NCBI GenBank assembly: GCA_022711695.1
Contig: JAKLEJ010000025.1
Coordinates: 1-16,906, forward strand
Direction of reading: 5' to 3'
Length of the DNA: 16,906 nt
DNA from: Verrucomicrobiota bacterium
GTDB taxonomy: Bacteria > Verrucomicrobiota > Verrucomicrobiia > Limisphaerales > JACRJZ01
Positions 6,560 to 14,643 of the stretch are shown here, piece by piece (the first letter of the stretch is position 1; every line of letters begins with the position of its first letter). The translations under genes and the position numbers were made by a program. The notes under the pieces are model-generated. The model was not told the DNA's origin, did no database searches, and worked only from the letters and a program-made list of their open reading frames with translations.

Positions 6560-8536
6560 CTACTGCAGCCGGTTCAAGGCTTCCTGGGCGCGCCGCTTGG
6601 TCCGGCCGGTCTTGGCTTTGGTGGCCGCGGTCTGAAGCGCGTTCTGCCGGAGTTCTTTAGTCGCTCCCTTGAGATTGTCCGAAGCGGCCAGGGTGCAGAG
6701 AGCCAGGCAGGCCTCCTCGGCCACGGCGTTGTCGTTGGCAAAGGCCAGGACCATTTCGATGGAGGCGGCCGTAGGGGCTGTGCCCAAGGCGGCGATCGCC
6801 AGCCGCTTTTCCTCCGGCCGGGTGATCTGCGGCAGCAGGTCCCTGACCCGGTTGACCTTGTCCTCGTCCTTGAGCTTTTTGTCGGCCTGCACGTATTCGA
6901 GGTAACCGCGAAGGCCCAGCACCTGGTGCGAGGTCTTTTTGCCGGACTTGGCCAGCGCCAGCAGGGGCTCGGCCACGGCGGTGTCTTCCGGCCAGTTGCC
7001 CGGCCAGGTGGCCAGGGTGCGCACGGCTTCGTCCTGGACCGCCTCGTCCTTGTCCTGCAGAGCGCCTTGGACGGCGGCCAGCGCCTGGGCTCCGCCCACG
7101 CTGGCGAGAGTGTGCAGTCCGACCATGCGCAGTTCGCTGTTGGAATTCTTGACCAGGGGCAGCAGGGCATCGAGGCACTTTGCGCCCGCCCGGCTGGTGA
7201 TCGCCAGCAGGGCTTTCTCGATGTCCTCGCGGTCGCGAGGGGTTTGCGCCTTCTCGAGAAGCGCCACCAGATCCACCGCCTGCTTCTCCTCGCCCAAAAT
7301 GCCCACGGTGGTCAGGGCAGCGCTCCGAATGCCGGCATCGGCGTCGTTCATGCACGCCAGAACCGCGGGGAGAGCGTCGGCGACACGACGCTGGCCAAGC
7401 ACCTCGATCAAGGCCCGGCGGCTCTTGCCGCTGGCATCGGGCAGGCGGGCCATGAGTTCGGCGTTGACCTCGCGGCCGGGCAGGCGGACTAAGGCGGCTT
7501 TGGCGGCCTGAGTCAGCTCGCGGTCCTCCTCAGCCGTGATGCCCAACAAAACGGGCACGCCCGCCGCAACGCCCATGCGTTCGAGCGCGGTGATCGCCGC
7601 CAACCGCATCGGCTTGGGGCCGGTCTGGGCCGCCTTGCGGATGGTCGGCAGCACGGTGGCGTCGCCGCGATCGGCCAGCACCATGACCAGCAGCGTTTGG
7701 CGATCCACCGGGGCGCGGTCCATCTCCGCCGCCACCGCCTGCGTGACTTCCGGCCCCGCCAGTTCGCGGGCGGTGCGCAGGCCAATGCCAAACGTCGCCT
7801 TGTCCTGGGACTTCAACTGCTCGACGAGCAGGGGAAGTCCGGCGGCGCCCCGGGCCAGGATGGCCCCGCGGGTGGCCTCGAGCACACGCTGCCTGGGCAC
7901 GCTGGCCTGGCGGGTGAGATCGTAAAGGCGGATGGCTTCCGCCTTCTTGCCTTCGGCCAGAAAGCGTTCGGCGCAGCGCACGCAGGCGCCCGCCACCTCG
8001 CCCTTGACGGACGCAGGGGCCGTGGCCAACGCCTGCTCGAGGATGCCGGCCGGTTCGGCGCCGCCGATGCTGCCCAGGGCAGCCGCGGCGGCTTCCGCCA
8101 CTTGAGAATCGGCGTCCTTGAGGTGCTTGGCCAGCGCGGGAACCGCCTTGGCGTCGCGCCGATGCCCGACCGAGTTGATCACTCCCACCAGGAGCCGGCC
8201 CTGGACTTTGCCCATGGCATCGCGCAAGGCCTCGTCCGCAGCCGCTCCGGGGATCGCCTCCAGGGCGATGCGGGCCCAGGAGGACAGGTCCGTGTGAGTC
8301 AGGAGCGGGGCCAACACCGGAACGGCAGCCGCGCTCCCATAGACGGCCAGTTTCTTGCAGGTGATGGCTTTCTCGGCGGGCCCGGCGTCAGATTCGAGCA
8401 CGGCGATGAGTTTGCGTTCGCGGTCGGCGGGCGCCTCCGGAGTGGCGGCAGCGCGGGCCTGGGTGAGCGAGCCGGCGGCCATGAAAACACCCGTCAGCAG
8501 AAGCGACCAGGCGTAAGTTCGGATCGAAGGAGTCAT
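6560..8536 (-). CDS. Exported HEAT-repeat protein
   Basis: A 658-residue protein with an N-terminal signal peptide (hydrophobic core at about 9-22, likely cleavage after TQARA near residue 29). Most of the rest is HEAT-like helical repeats of about 30 residues. Examples are AVPALAKHLKDADSQVAEAA (131-150), ALPAVLACMNDADAGIRSAA (388-407) and later units with LLPLVKNSNSELRM and VQGALQDKDEAVQDEAV. Residues of about 190-206 (RFLAEGKKAEAIRLYDL) resemble a TPR helix instead. No catalytic motif is visible, so it is most likely a periplasmic or surface scaffold or binding protein. It follows the Tat-exported oxidoreductase by 36 bp with a weak GGAAA ribosome-binding site, so the two are probably co-transcribed. 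Such pairs are familiar in Verrucomicrobiota and Planctomycetota, but their joint role is not established. Confidence 0.85.
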   Translation of the reverse strand: MTPSIRTYAWSLLLTGVFMAAGSLTQARAAATPEAPADRERKLIAVLESDAGPAEKAITCKKLAVYGSAAAVPVLAPLLTHTDLSSWARIALEAIPGAAADEALRDAMGKVQGRLLVGVINSVGHRRDAKAVPALAKHLKDADSQVAEAAAAALGSIGGAEPAGILEQALATAPASVKGEVAGACVRCAERFLAEGKKAEAIRLYDLTRQASVPRQRVLEATRGAILARGAAGLPLLVEQLKSQDKATFGIGLRTARELAGPEVTQAVAAEMDRAPVDRQTLLVMVLADRGDATVLPTIRKAAQTGPKPMRLAAITALERMGVAAGVPVLLGITAEEDRELTQAAKAALVRLPGREVNAELMARLPDASGKSRRALIEVLGQRRVADALPAVLACMNDADAGIRSAALTTVGILGEEKQAVDLVALLEKAQTPRDREDIEKALLAITSRAGAKCLDALLPLVKNSNSELRMVGLHTLASVGGAQALAAVQGALQDKDEAVQDEAVRTLATWPGNWPEDTAVAEPLLALAKSGKKTSHQVLGLRGYLEYVQADKKLKDEDKVNRVRDLLPQITRPEEKRLAIAALGTAPTAASIEMVLAFANDNAVAEEACLALCTLAASDNLKGATKELRQNALQTAATKAKTGRTKRRAQEALNRLQ

Positions 8537-8572
8537 AGATCTCGTTTTCCAGTCAAGGGTTCAAGAGAAGGG

Positions 8573-9901
8573 TTAGATGCGCCAGGGCTCCCGGAGAGCC
8601 TCGGAGCGGAGCCGGTTGGCCTCGTCGTCGCCGATGAACTCGTTCTTGGCCGGGTCGTAGTTGACCTTGCGGTTGAGGAAAAGGGCGATGTTGGCGGCGT
8701 GGCAGGTCACGTGCGACCAGCAGGCCACCTCGGCGTTGGCCCGGGGTTGGCCGCGGGATTTCACGCAGTCCAGGAAGTCGCGCACATGGAAGTCGGCGGG
8801 GTAGCCGCCGATCTTGGCGCCCTTGCCGACCAGCAGCGACTCGGAACTGGCCATGATGTCGCCGTTGTCGCCGGTCTCCACCCAGCCGGTGCTGCCCTCG
8901 AAGCGCACCGGGCAGGAGCCCAGCGGCAGCCATCCGTCATCCCGCACCACCAGCCTCACCCCGCTGGCGTAGCGCGCGTAGAGACGGCCGTCCTTGGGCT
9001 CATACTCGACCGGGGCGGTGGCATCGGCGTCCGCGGCCCACTGGCAGAGATCGACGCAATGCGAGCCCCATTCCAGGCAGCCGCCGCCCACCAGGCCGCC
9101 GCCCTTCTCGAAGTTGAATCCGTCCAGCAGCCGCCGGTTGAACGGCCGCCAGGCGGCAGGACCGAGGTAGAGGTCCCAATCGACCGATTCCTTGTCCGGC
9201 TCCGGCTCGGCCGGCAGCCAGCCGCTCATGCTGGTGCCCAGCCCGGCTGGATGAGCATGAACGCTTTGGAGCTTTCCGAGCTTGCCCTGGCGGGCCAGTT
9301 CGATGGCGAAGACGAAATTCGGAAGACTGCGGCGCTGCGTTCCCGCCTGAAAGACCCGGGCGGTGCGGCGGAACGTCTCGGCCAGCGCGAAGCTCTGGGC
9401 GATGTTCTTGGTGCAGGGCTTCTCGCAATAAACGTCCTTGCCGGCGTTGGCGGCCAGCACCGACGCCGCGGCGTGCCAGTTCGGGCCGGTGGCGATCAGC
9501 ACCGCGTCGATGTCTTGGCGGGCGAGCATCTCGCGCAGATCGCGGTACATGGCGCAATCCTGGTTGCCGTATTGGGCGTCGGCCCGTTTCTTGACGGCCT
9601 GACGACGGGCTTCCTTGACATCCGCAATGGCGGCGAAGCGCACATCCGGCTGCTGCAGGAAACAGCCCAGCACGTAGGAGCCGCGGTTGCCGATGCCGAC
9701 GCCGCCCAGCACAATCCGTTCGCTCGGGGCCACCCCGCCGTCGCGCCCCACGACCGCCCCCGGCACGACCATGGGGACGGCCAGGAAGGCTGCGGCCTGG
9801 GCGGCGGCCTTGAGAAACCGCCGCCGGTTCACAGTGAGGGGTTGCTGGTCTGCCCGCCGTCGAGGCGAGCGGTTGCGAGTATCGCTGTTCACAGTCTTCA
9901 T
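8573..9901 (-). CDS. Gfo/Idh/MocA-family NAD(P)-dependent oxidoreductase with Tat signal
   Basis: A 442-residue protein. The twin-arginine signal NRRRFLKAAAQAAAFL (25-40) is followed by a hydrophobic stretch, which predicts folding with a bound cofactor before export. The Rossmann fold starts at IVLGGVGIGNRGSYVLG (63-79), where the glycine-rich loop binds NAD(P). CEKPCTKN (159-166) holds the EKP motif of the family, whose lysine is catalytic. The C-terminal half includes GGGCLEWGSHCVDLCQW with a conserved His, and ends with the WSHVTCHAANIALFLNRK helix seen in exported members. The start at 9901 keeps the Tat signal near the N-terminus; an upstream ATG at 9976 would add 25 odd residues. The substrate is unknown; redox chemistry on sugars or the glycosidase-like NAD-dependent activity known in relatives are both possible. 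Confidence 0.9.
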   Translation of the reverse strand: MKTVNSDTRNRSPRRRADQQPLTVNRRRFLKAAAQAAAFLAVPMVVPGAVVGRDGGVAPSERIVLGGVGIGNRGSYVLGCFLQQPDVRFAAIADVKEARRQAVKKRADAQYGNQDCAMYRDLREMLARQDIDAVLIATGPNWHAAASVLAANAGKDVYCEKPCTKNIAQSFALAETFRRTARVFQAGTQRRSLPNFVFAIELARQGKLGKLQSVHAHPAGLGTSMSGWLPAEPEPDKESVDWDLYLGPAAWRPFNRRLLDGFNFEKGGGLVGGGCLEWGSHCVDLCQWAADADATAPVEYEPKDGRLYARYASGVRLVVRDDGWLPLGSCPVRFEGSTGWVETGDNGDIMASSESLLVGKGAKIGGYPADFHVRDFLDCVKSRGQPRANAEVACWSHVTCHAANIALFLNRKVNYDPAKNEFIGDDEANRLRSEALREPWRI

Positions 9902-10249
9902 CGTTTCTTCGTTTTGTTCCAGGCGCCAGACGCATCCCGGCTCCGGTTCTGCGCAATGCCGGGCAAGTGTCGGCATGATGCGTCGGGGCGGCCCGCTGAA
10001 TCAAGCGCATCCTGCAAAAGAATTCGGCCCGGAAAAGTCCGCGATGCCGAAGGCCAGTCCGCGTGGCGGCCCAGGCAGTCGTTCTCAGCCAGGTTCCATA
10101 TTGAAGGAAGAGCCCTCACCGACCCTGTTCCCGGGAAACGGAGAGGAGTCGTCCCCTGGGTGGGGCAGGAGGCGGCCCTGGCGCGCGCTGCAAACGGGCT
10201 GACGCGGCGCACACCAACCCTGCCGTTTCGGACCGCGAGGCCGGGCGGG
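9902..10249. other. Non-coding spacer between the rhamnose operon and the oxidoreductase gene
   Basis: This 348-bp stretch has no convincing gene. It should contain the 3' end of the rhamnose operon transcript and a promoter for the oxidoreductase/HEAT pair, but no clear -35/-10 pair or T-tailed hairpin could be identified. It carries the palindromic repeat-like element at 10111-10148. Confidence 0.6.
10111..10148. repeat. Imperfect palindrome with central TTCCCGGGAA, repeat-like
   Basis: A perfect 10-bp palindrome TTCCCGGGAA (10128-10137) is flanked by ccctcaccg on the left and cggagagg on the right, which are near reverse complements with one indel. The outer ends resemble those of the element at 3066-3123. 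It could be a dispersed intergenic repeat, an operator or a weak terminator of the rhamnose operon; I favour a repeat. Confidence 0.4.
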
Positions 10250-10588
10250 CTAATCCATGTGGAAGACTTCTTCCATCGAAGCCCACCACTCGCCTGGGCC
10301 GCGATCCTGGAGGGGTTTCTGACAGGGGATGCAGAAGGACCACCAGCGCTGCGTGGTCGGATCGGCGGCCATCTTCGCCATGTCCGCCGCGAAATCGGCG
10401 CCGGTGTATTCGAAGTAGCTGAACAGGTAGTGCCGGCCGTCGTCCAGCTTGCGCAGATAGATCGAGTAGTTGCGGACCCGGCAGTCCTGGATCTGCTGGA
10501 GCACGTCCGGCCAGACGGCGGCGTGCAGCTTCTTGTATTCCTCGACTTTCTCCGGGTGAAGACCGAGGACCATGCCGTAGCGTTTCAT
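10250..10588 (-). CDS. rhaM: L-rhamnose mutarotase
   Basis: A 112-residue cytoplasmic enzyme that interconverts the alpha and beta anomers of L-rhamnose, supplying the form used by the isomerase. The N-terminal MKRYGMVLGLHPEKVEEYKK, then H22 and WP (26-27), matches the family. Y18 and H22 fall at the same positions as in the E. coli enzyme as I recall it. RNYSIYL, the QRWW motif and the C-terminal EEVFHMD are also conserved. It follows the transporter by 10 bp, with an AAAGG ribosome-binding site overlapping the transporter stop codon. It is the last gene of the operon, and the isomerase, kinase and aldolase for rhamnose are not in the window. The close link with RhaT is the strongest evidence that L-rhamnose is the released sugar. 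Confidence 0.95.
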   Translation of the reverse strand: MKRYGMVLGLHPEKVEEYKKLHAAVWPDVLQQIQDCRVRNYSIYLRKLDDGRHYLFSYFEYTGADFAADMAKMAADPTTQRWWSFCIPCQKPLQDRGPGEWWASMEEVFHMD

Positions 10589-10594
10589 GCGAGA

Positions 10595-10599
10595 CCTTT
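10595..10599 (-). promoter_or_regulatory. Ribosome-binding site of the mutarotase gene
   Basis: On the minus strand AAAGG lies 6 nt upstream of the ATG at 10588 and touches the TGA of the transporter gene. Confidence 0.65.
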
Positions 10600-11666
10600 C
10601 ATTTGGCGGCGAGATCGCCGAGGTAATTGCCGTAGGTGAGCAGGAGCACCGCCCCCACCAACACGAGCAGGGCCAGGCCGATGGTCGAGCGGGCCGGCCG
10701 GCCGCAGGCGCGCCACTCGCGCAGGGCCAGGCCCACCAGGTTGCTGAAGAGCACCAGCAGGATCATGTGGATCGCCCAGCTCGTGAACTTGTAGTGGCCC
10801 ATGCGGACATGGCCAAGGTTGTAGAAGAAGAACTGGCCGTACCAGAGCAGCCCGGTCATGACCGCCATGGCCCAGTTGAGCGGCAGGGAGGCTTTCTCGG
10901 GGGCGGCCGGAAGCTCCACAATCTCGGGCAGCGTCTTGTGCCGCCAATGGAGACCCAGGCAGTAGAGCGCCGTGCTCAGGAAGGCCCCGGTGTTCGAGAA
11001 GATATAGACCACGTTGCCGCGCCAGATGCCCGCTCCGTGGGCGGAGGCCACATCGGCCACCGGTTCGCCGGCTTCGAGGGCGAAGCCGTAAACGGCCGAG
11101 AGCACGCCGGCCAGGAGCGACAGACCCAGGCCCTTCATGAGGCGAAAGCCGCCCGCATCCTGGCGGGAAGTCAGGTTCCGCTCCTTGAGGCGTCCGGCCC
11201 ACCCGGCGGCGGCGATGCCCATGGCGCCGACGGCGATGCCCACCACGATCCAGCCTGCCCCCGGCTTGCCGAGGGTGACCCCGAGCGTGCCTTTGACGAT
11301 CGGCGGGATCATCGTGCCCAGAACGCTGGAAAGTCCGACGGCGATGGCATAGGTGAGAGAGAAGCCGATGTAACGGATGGAAATGCCGAAGGCGGTGCCC
11401 CCGATGCCGTAGGCGGCGCCGAGCAGGAACGAGTTTAGCATGGCGCTTCGCGGGGCTTCGCGGAGCACAGCCGGAAGGTCCGGAATCGTCAGCCAGGCCC
11501 CGGCCAACGGCAGCAGCAACCAGCAGAACGCCGCCTGCGTCAGCCAATAGGTTTGCCAGGACCACCGCCTGACTTGCTTCTGCGGGGTGTAGCAAGTCGC
11601 CGCAAAAAACGCGCCGATCCCATGCAGGAGGACGCCAAGAAGGGGATGGGAGGGAATGGGGTTCAC
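10599..11666 (-). CDS. rhaT: L-rhamnose/proton symporter
   Basis: A 355-residue inner-membrane protein with about ten hydrophobic segments, close in length to E. coli RhaT (344). The N-terminus (HGIGAFFAATCYTPQKQVRRWSWQTYW, residues about 15-41) aligns with RhaT, which has APFKKVKKWSWE at this point. Other family segments include GGTAFGISIRYIGFSLTYAI and WYGQFFFYNLGHVRMG. It imports L-rhamnose with protons. The start is the GTG at 11666, which overlaps the stop of the preceding tiny ORF as GTGA. An upstream ATG at 11750 in the same frame would add 28 residues unlike RhaT. No Shine-Dalgarno sequence precedes the GTG, so translation probably depends on coupling to the small ORF. Confidence 0.94.
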   Translation of the reverse strand: MNPIPSHPLLGVLLHGIGAFFAATCYTPQKQVRRWSWQTYWLTQAAFCWLLLPLAGAWLTIPDLPAVLREAPRSAMLNSFLLGAAYGIGGTAFGISIRYIGFSLTYAIAVGLSSVLGTMIPPIVKGTLGVTLGKPGAGWIVVGIAVGAMGIAAAGWAGRLKERNLTSRQDAGGFRLMKGLGLSLLAGVLSAVYGFALEAGEPVADVASAHGAGIWRGNVVYIFSNTGAFLSTALYCLGLHWRHKTLPEIVELPAAPEKASLPLNWAMAVMTGLLWYGQFFFYNLGHVRMGHYKFTSWAIHMILLVLFSNLVGLALREWRACGRPARSTIGLALLVLVGAVLLLTYGNYLGDLAAK

Positions 11667-11812
11667 GGAATCGCAGGCGGAGCGGTGACGGGAAGAAGGA
11701 GTCTGCCGATGGCCAGGTCCACCATTTCGGCCAAAACAGCAGCCAGGCACACCAAGCCGGTGCCTGTGAACAGCGACACCCCGCTCGCCATATGGAGGGT
11801 CAGTCGCATCAT
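11663..11812 (-). CDS. Tiny single-span membrane protein coupled to RhaT, function unknown
   Basis: A 49-residue ORF fills the gap between the glycosidase and RhaT. Its first ATG (11812..11810) overlaps the glycosidase stop as ATGA, and its TGA (11665..11663) overlaps the RhaT GTG as GTGA. The protein begins MMRLTLHMASGV, continues with a hydrophobic span of about 25 residues containing LFTGTGLVCLAAVLAEMV, and ends Pro/Ala-rich (VTAPPAIP). One transmembrane helix is predicted by eye. I do not recognise a family. It could be a small accessory subunit of the transporter, or mainly a translational bridge that lets ribosomes reach the RhaT start. The exact overlaps at both ends and the hydrophobic composition argue that it is translated. 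Confidence 0.6.
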   Translation of the reverse strand: MMRLTLHMASGVSLFTGTGLVCLAAVLAEMVDLAIGRLLLPVTAPPAIP

Positions 11813-14643
11813 GGACGGGTCTTCAGGGGAGACACCGCGAGATCGCGGGCGCGGGTCTCGGGGGTCACGCGCAACGAAACCACCTGCCCATCGCGATAGA
11901 CGCCCTCGATGACCGTTTGCTCGGGAGCGTGGAGCTTGAACTCGACGTTCCAGTCCCGCGGCCAGGCCGGCAGCAGGAAGAGGCGGCGCCCGTCGGTTTG
12001 CAGGAGCATGGACTGGAAGGCCTTCATCAGCACCCCGCCATGGTCCTGGTCGGGCGTCCAATCGTAGTTGGGCCCCCAGAATGCCGGAAAGCGCTCGTTA
12101 CGGTCGTGGCTGCGGGCGCGGCTGACGAGGCCCTTGCGCGCGTCGTCGGCCAGGCCGAGGTAGGCCATGAAGATGTCGTCCTGCCGCCAGCCGCTGTGGC
12201 CGCGGTCCCAGCGGTGTTCCAGCGCGGCCAGCGCCCATTCGGCATTGGGCCGGTTGAAGGCGAAGAGGCGGAAGGGGAACACAGGGTAGAGTTCCGGGTT
12301 TTCGATGTTGGGTTTGTTGGCGAAGAACTCGGCCGGGGCAAGGGCTTTCTTGCCTTTCACCTCGCGCAGCGGGATGGGCGCCAGCTTGGCGCGCAGGCGC
12401 CGGGAGAGTTCGGCATCCGACGCGGAAACGAGTCCGGCGGGCAAGCCGAGCAGTCGTTCGGTGACGGCGATGCAGCCGGCGAGTTCGGGCATGGCATTGG
12501 TGCAATGCCACCAGGTTTCGAGCGCTTGCGACGGGTGCATGACCAGCTTGCCCTGCGCGTTGGTCGGATAGTGTTGCTCGAAGAACGTCAGGATTTCGCG
12601 CGCGAACGGCAGGGCGGTTTCTTGCAGAAACTTGCGATCGAGCGTGTGGTCGGAGTAGTCGAGCATCATCCAGGCCAGTTCCAGTCCGCCCACCCATTCC
12701 CACTTGTGCCAGCCGCTCTCCTGGAGCTTGTCCTTGCGTTGCTCGAAAGGCGTCCAACCGTAGGTCTCGCTGAAAACCGCGCCCCAGAACATGATGCACT
12801 CCGGGTAGAACGCGCCGTCGTGGCCGAGGTAGAGCTTGGTGCGATACTTGCAGAGCGGCAACAACTCCTCGGCATACATGCGGAAGAACGGGCGCTGCAG
12901 ATCGAAGTCGCCGGACGCGCACAAGCTGATGTACGGGAGGCGGGTGTTCTGCCACCAGTAGCCGGGGCCCCAGCGACGGTAGTCCGGGTCGGCCTCGGTG
13001 GGACCGGGCGGCACGGTAAAGAGCGAGCCGTTGAACTTGATGGGATAAGCCCCGCGGCCGGCGCAGGCGGTGATGAACCGCTGAAGATGATACATCTGGC
13101 TGACATAAGCCGCCTCGTCCTTCACCGTCGCTCCGGCGCCGTCCAAGACGAGTTTGCCGTCCACGTAGAGCCGGCAGCCGCCCGCGGCGGAGTCCGCAAC
13201 CGCGGCCACATGCGTCCAGCGCTCCGGCGGCAGAGCGTCCTTTTGCTGCAGGATGGCGCGGCCGCAAATGAAGCGAAGGCTGTTGCCCGGATAGGTGTCC
13301 AGGAGAAAGCCGTCGCTGCCGCCCGGGGTGATCTTATCCACCAAACGCGCGCCGCTGCCGGGCAGCTTTGCGGGCTTGACCCAGGCTTCGACGGTGAACC
13401 CGGCGGCAAAGTCCCAGCCTCCCGCCGGCTGAGCGAGCGCCTGCGGTCCCAGGTTCGTGCCGCAGTAGAGCGGACCGCCTTCAGGGGCGGCCGGCAGCGC
13501 GCGGCCCCGACGGGCCAGGGCGGCGATCTCGGCTTCGGGCAGCGCCTCCGCAAAGAGGCTCAAACGGCCAAGTTCGCCGGCAAACCGGTTGCCACCCCCC
13601 TGATCCGTCCCGATGCGAAGGGGATGGGCATTGGATGGAACGACAGAGACGCTTGCCGTCTTGACGTTCGTGCTCGAAGAGGCGCGGATCCAGCTGCGGT
13701 TCCAACACCCGCTCCACCAGGCGTCGTGCGCGAGGCGGCGCTCATTGAAGCTGACGGACTCGACCGCGCGCGCGGTTTCCTTGATGTCATCGAGCCAGCG
13801 TTCCGGCGTGGAGGGATGGCGCGTCAGGACAAACACGCTGAACTGGTGGCTGGGGCCGAGGGGCGAACGGAGCCGCCGGTCATCGAGGCGCTGGCCGCCG
13901 GCCGCCTTTACCAGCGCGCCGAATGTCCGGTGGAGCAGGGGATCGGCCTGCGGGAAACCGGTCAGCCCTTGCGTTTCGGCCAGCAACTGCGGCCCGACAG
14001 ACTTGATATTGTGATGGAACCACCCCACGCAATCCGATTGGCCGGCAACCACGCCGTCGGGCTCGATCAGCATCGTGGCCTGCTTCTTGTTGGGGAGTTT
14101 GCGGTTCACCAGCACATCGCTGGTCTGCAATTCGGTTAGTTCGTGCCGATTGGTCCGCCACAACTCGACGAAGGCGGTCGCCTCGAGGGGCGTCGCGCTT
14201 TCGGCGGTCAGATGAATCGCCGGACGATTCGCGTCCACCCAGAGGCGCAGGAGGGTTCCCGGCGCCGATCCGGCGGCGGACGCCCCCGAAGCCTTGCCGA
14301 GGGCAATCTCGATGCAGCCCTGGCTGAGCTTGAGTTCCTGCCGGAACGCGGCGCCGGCCACAACCGGGTTTGGCTCGAAATGGACGCGCACCTTGCCGAC
14401 CTTCAGCAGCCGGCCGTAGTCATCCCAGGCGTCGGTCTTGGCGATGTAGAAATGGAGGTCGCCGTCTCGCGTCATCCAGGCGTTGAGGGCGATGTCGCCG
14501 TTGCCCAGCGGCATCGAGCCGTGATGGTTCGCGCTGGGGGAGTCCCAGACCACGTTGAAGGTGTCCACCGGCTCGGCGATGCCTGAACAGGCGGACGCCA
14601 CAATCAAGGCGAACAAGCCGGAGATGGAATGGTGCGCTTTCAT
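11809..14643 (-). CDS. Secreted DUF5703/GH95-like glycoside hydrolase with nested LamG-like domain
   Basis: A 944-residue protein. The signal peptide spans about 1-23 (C20 could be a weak lipobox). Residues about 26-300 form the N-terminal beta-sandwich, with VVWDSPSANHHGSMPLGNGD (31-50), the opening motif of DUF5703/GH95-like enzymes. The (alpha/alpha)6 catalytic region starts at DAWWSGCWNRSWI (307-319) and resumes with YHLQRFITACAGRGAYPIKF (518-537), then RRWGPGYWWQNTRLPY, LYLGHDGAFYPE and HPSQALETWWHCTN. Between these blocks (about 325-508) sits a LamG/concanavalin-like domain whose halves appear in reversed order. A small C-terminal beta domain ends the protein. It probably removes a terminal L-sugar (rhamnose, fucose or L-galactose class) from polysaccharide outside the cytoplasm; the RhaT/RhaM context favours rhamnose. 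It overlaps the URO-D-like gene and the tiny ORF by 4 nt each. Confidence 0.85.
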   Translation of the reverse strand: MKAHHSISGLFALIVASACSGIAEPVDTFNVVWDSPSANHHGSMPLGNGDIALNAWMTRDGDLHFYIAKTDAWDDYGRLLKVGKVRVHFEPNPVVAGAAFRQELKLSQGCIEIALGKASGASAAGSAPGTLLRLWVDANRPAIHLTAESATPLEATAFVELWRTNRHELTELQTSDVLVNRKLPNKKQATMLIEPDGVVAGQSDCVGWFHHNIKSVGPQLLAETQGLTGFPQADPLLHRTFGALVKAAGGQRLDDRRLRSPLGPSHQFSVFVLTRHPSTPERWLDDIKETARAVESVSFNERRLAHDAWWSGCWNRSWIRASSSTNVKTASVSVVPSNAHPLRIGTDQGGGNRFAGELGRLSLFAEALPEAEIAALARRGRALPAAPEGGPLYCGTNLGPQALAQPAGGWDFAAGFTVEAWVKPAKLPGSGARLVDKITPGGSDGFLLDTYPGNSLRFICGRAILQQKDALPPERWTHVAAVADSAAGGCRLYVDGKLVLDGAGATVKDEAAYVSQMYHLQRFITACAGRGAYPIKFNGSLFTVPPGPTEADPDYRRWGPGYWWQNTRLPYISLCASGDFDLQRPFFRMYAEELLPLCKYRTKLYLGHDGAFYPECIMFWGAVFSETYGWTPFEQRKDKLQESGWHKWEWVGGLELAWMMLDYSDHTLDRKFLQETALPFAREILTFFEQHYPTNAQGKLVMHPSQALETWWHCTNAMPELAGCIAVTERLLGLPAGLVSASDAELSRRLRAKLAPIPLREVKGKKALAPAEFFANKPNIENPELYPVFPFRLFAFNRPNAEWALAALEHRWDRGHSGWRQDDIFMAYLGLADDARKGLVSRARSHDRNERFPAFWGPNYDWTPDQDHGGVLMKAFQSMLLQTDGRRLFLLPAWPRDWNVEFKLHAPEQTVIEGVYRDGQVVSLRVTPETRARDLAVSPLKTRP

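Noticed and set aside
10019..10036. aattcggcccgg resembling an arm of the terminator at 6504-6534
   Set aside because: The match is short and imperfect, and no second arm is present, so it is probably chance.
7697..10639. 980-codon plus-strand open frame
   Set aside because: It lies antisense to the HEAT-repeat, oxidoreductase and mutarotase genes, whose protein motifs are clear. Long antisense frames arise in GC-rich DNA because stop codons are rare; the translation shows no family motif.
11917..14139. 740-codon plus-strand open frame
   Set aside because: Antisense to the glycosidase; no recognisable domain or ribosome-binding site.
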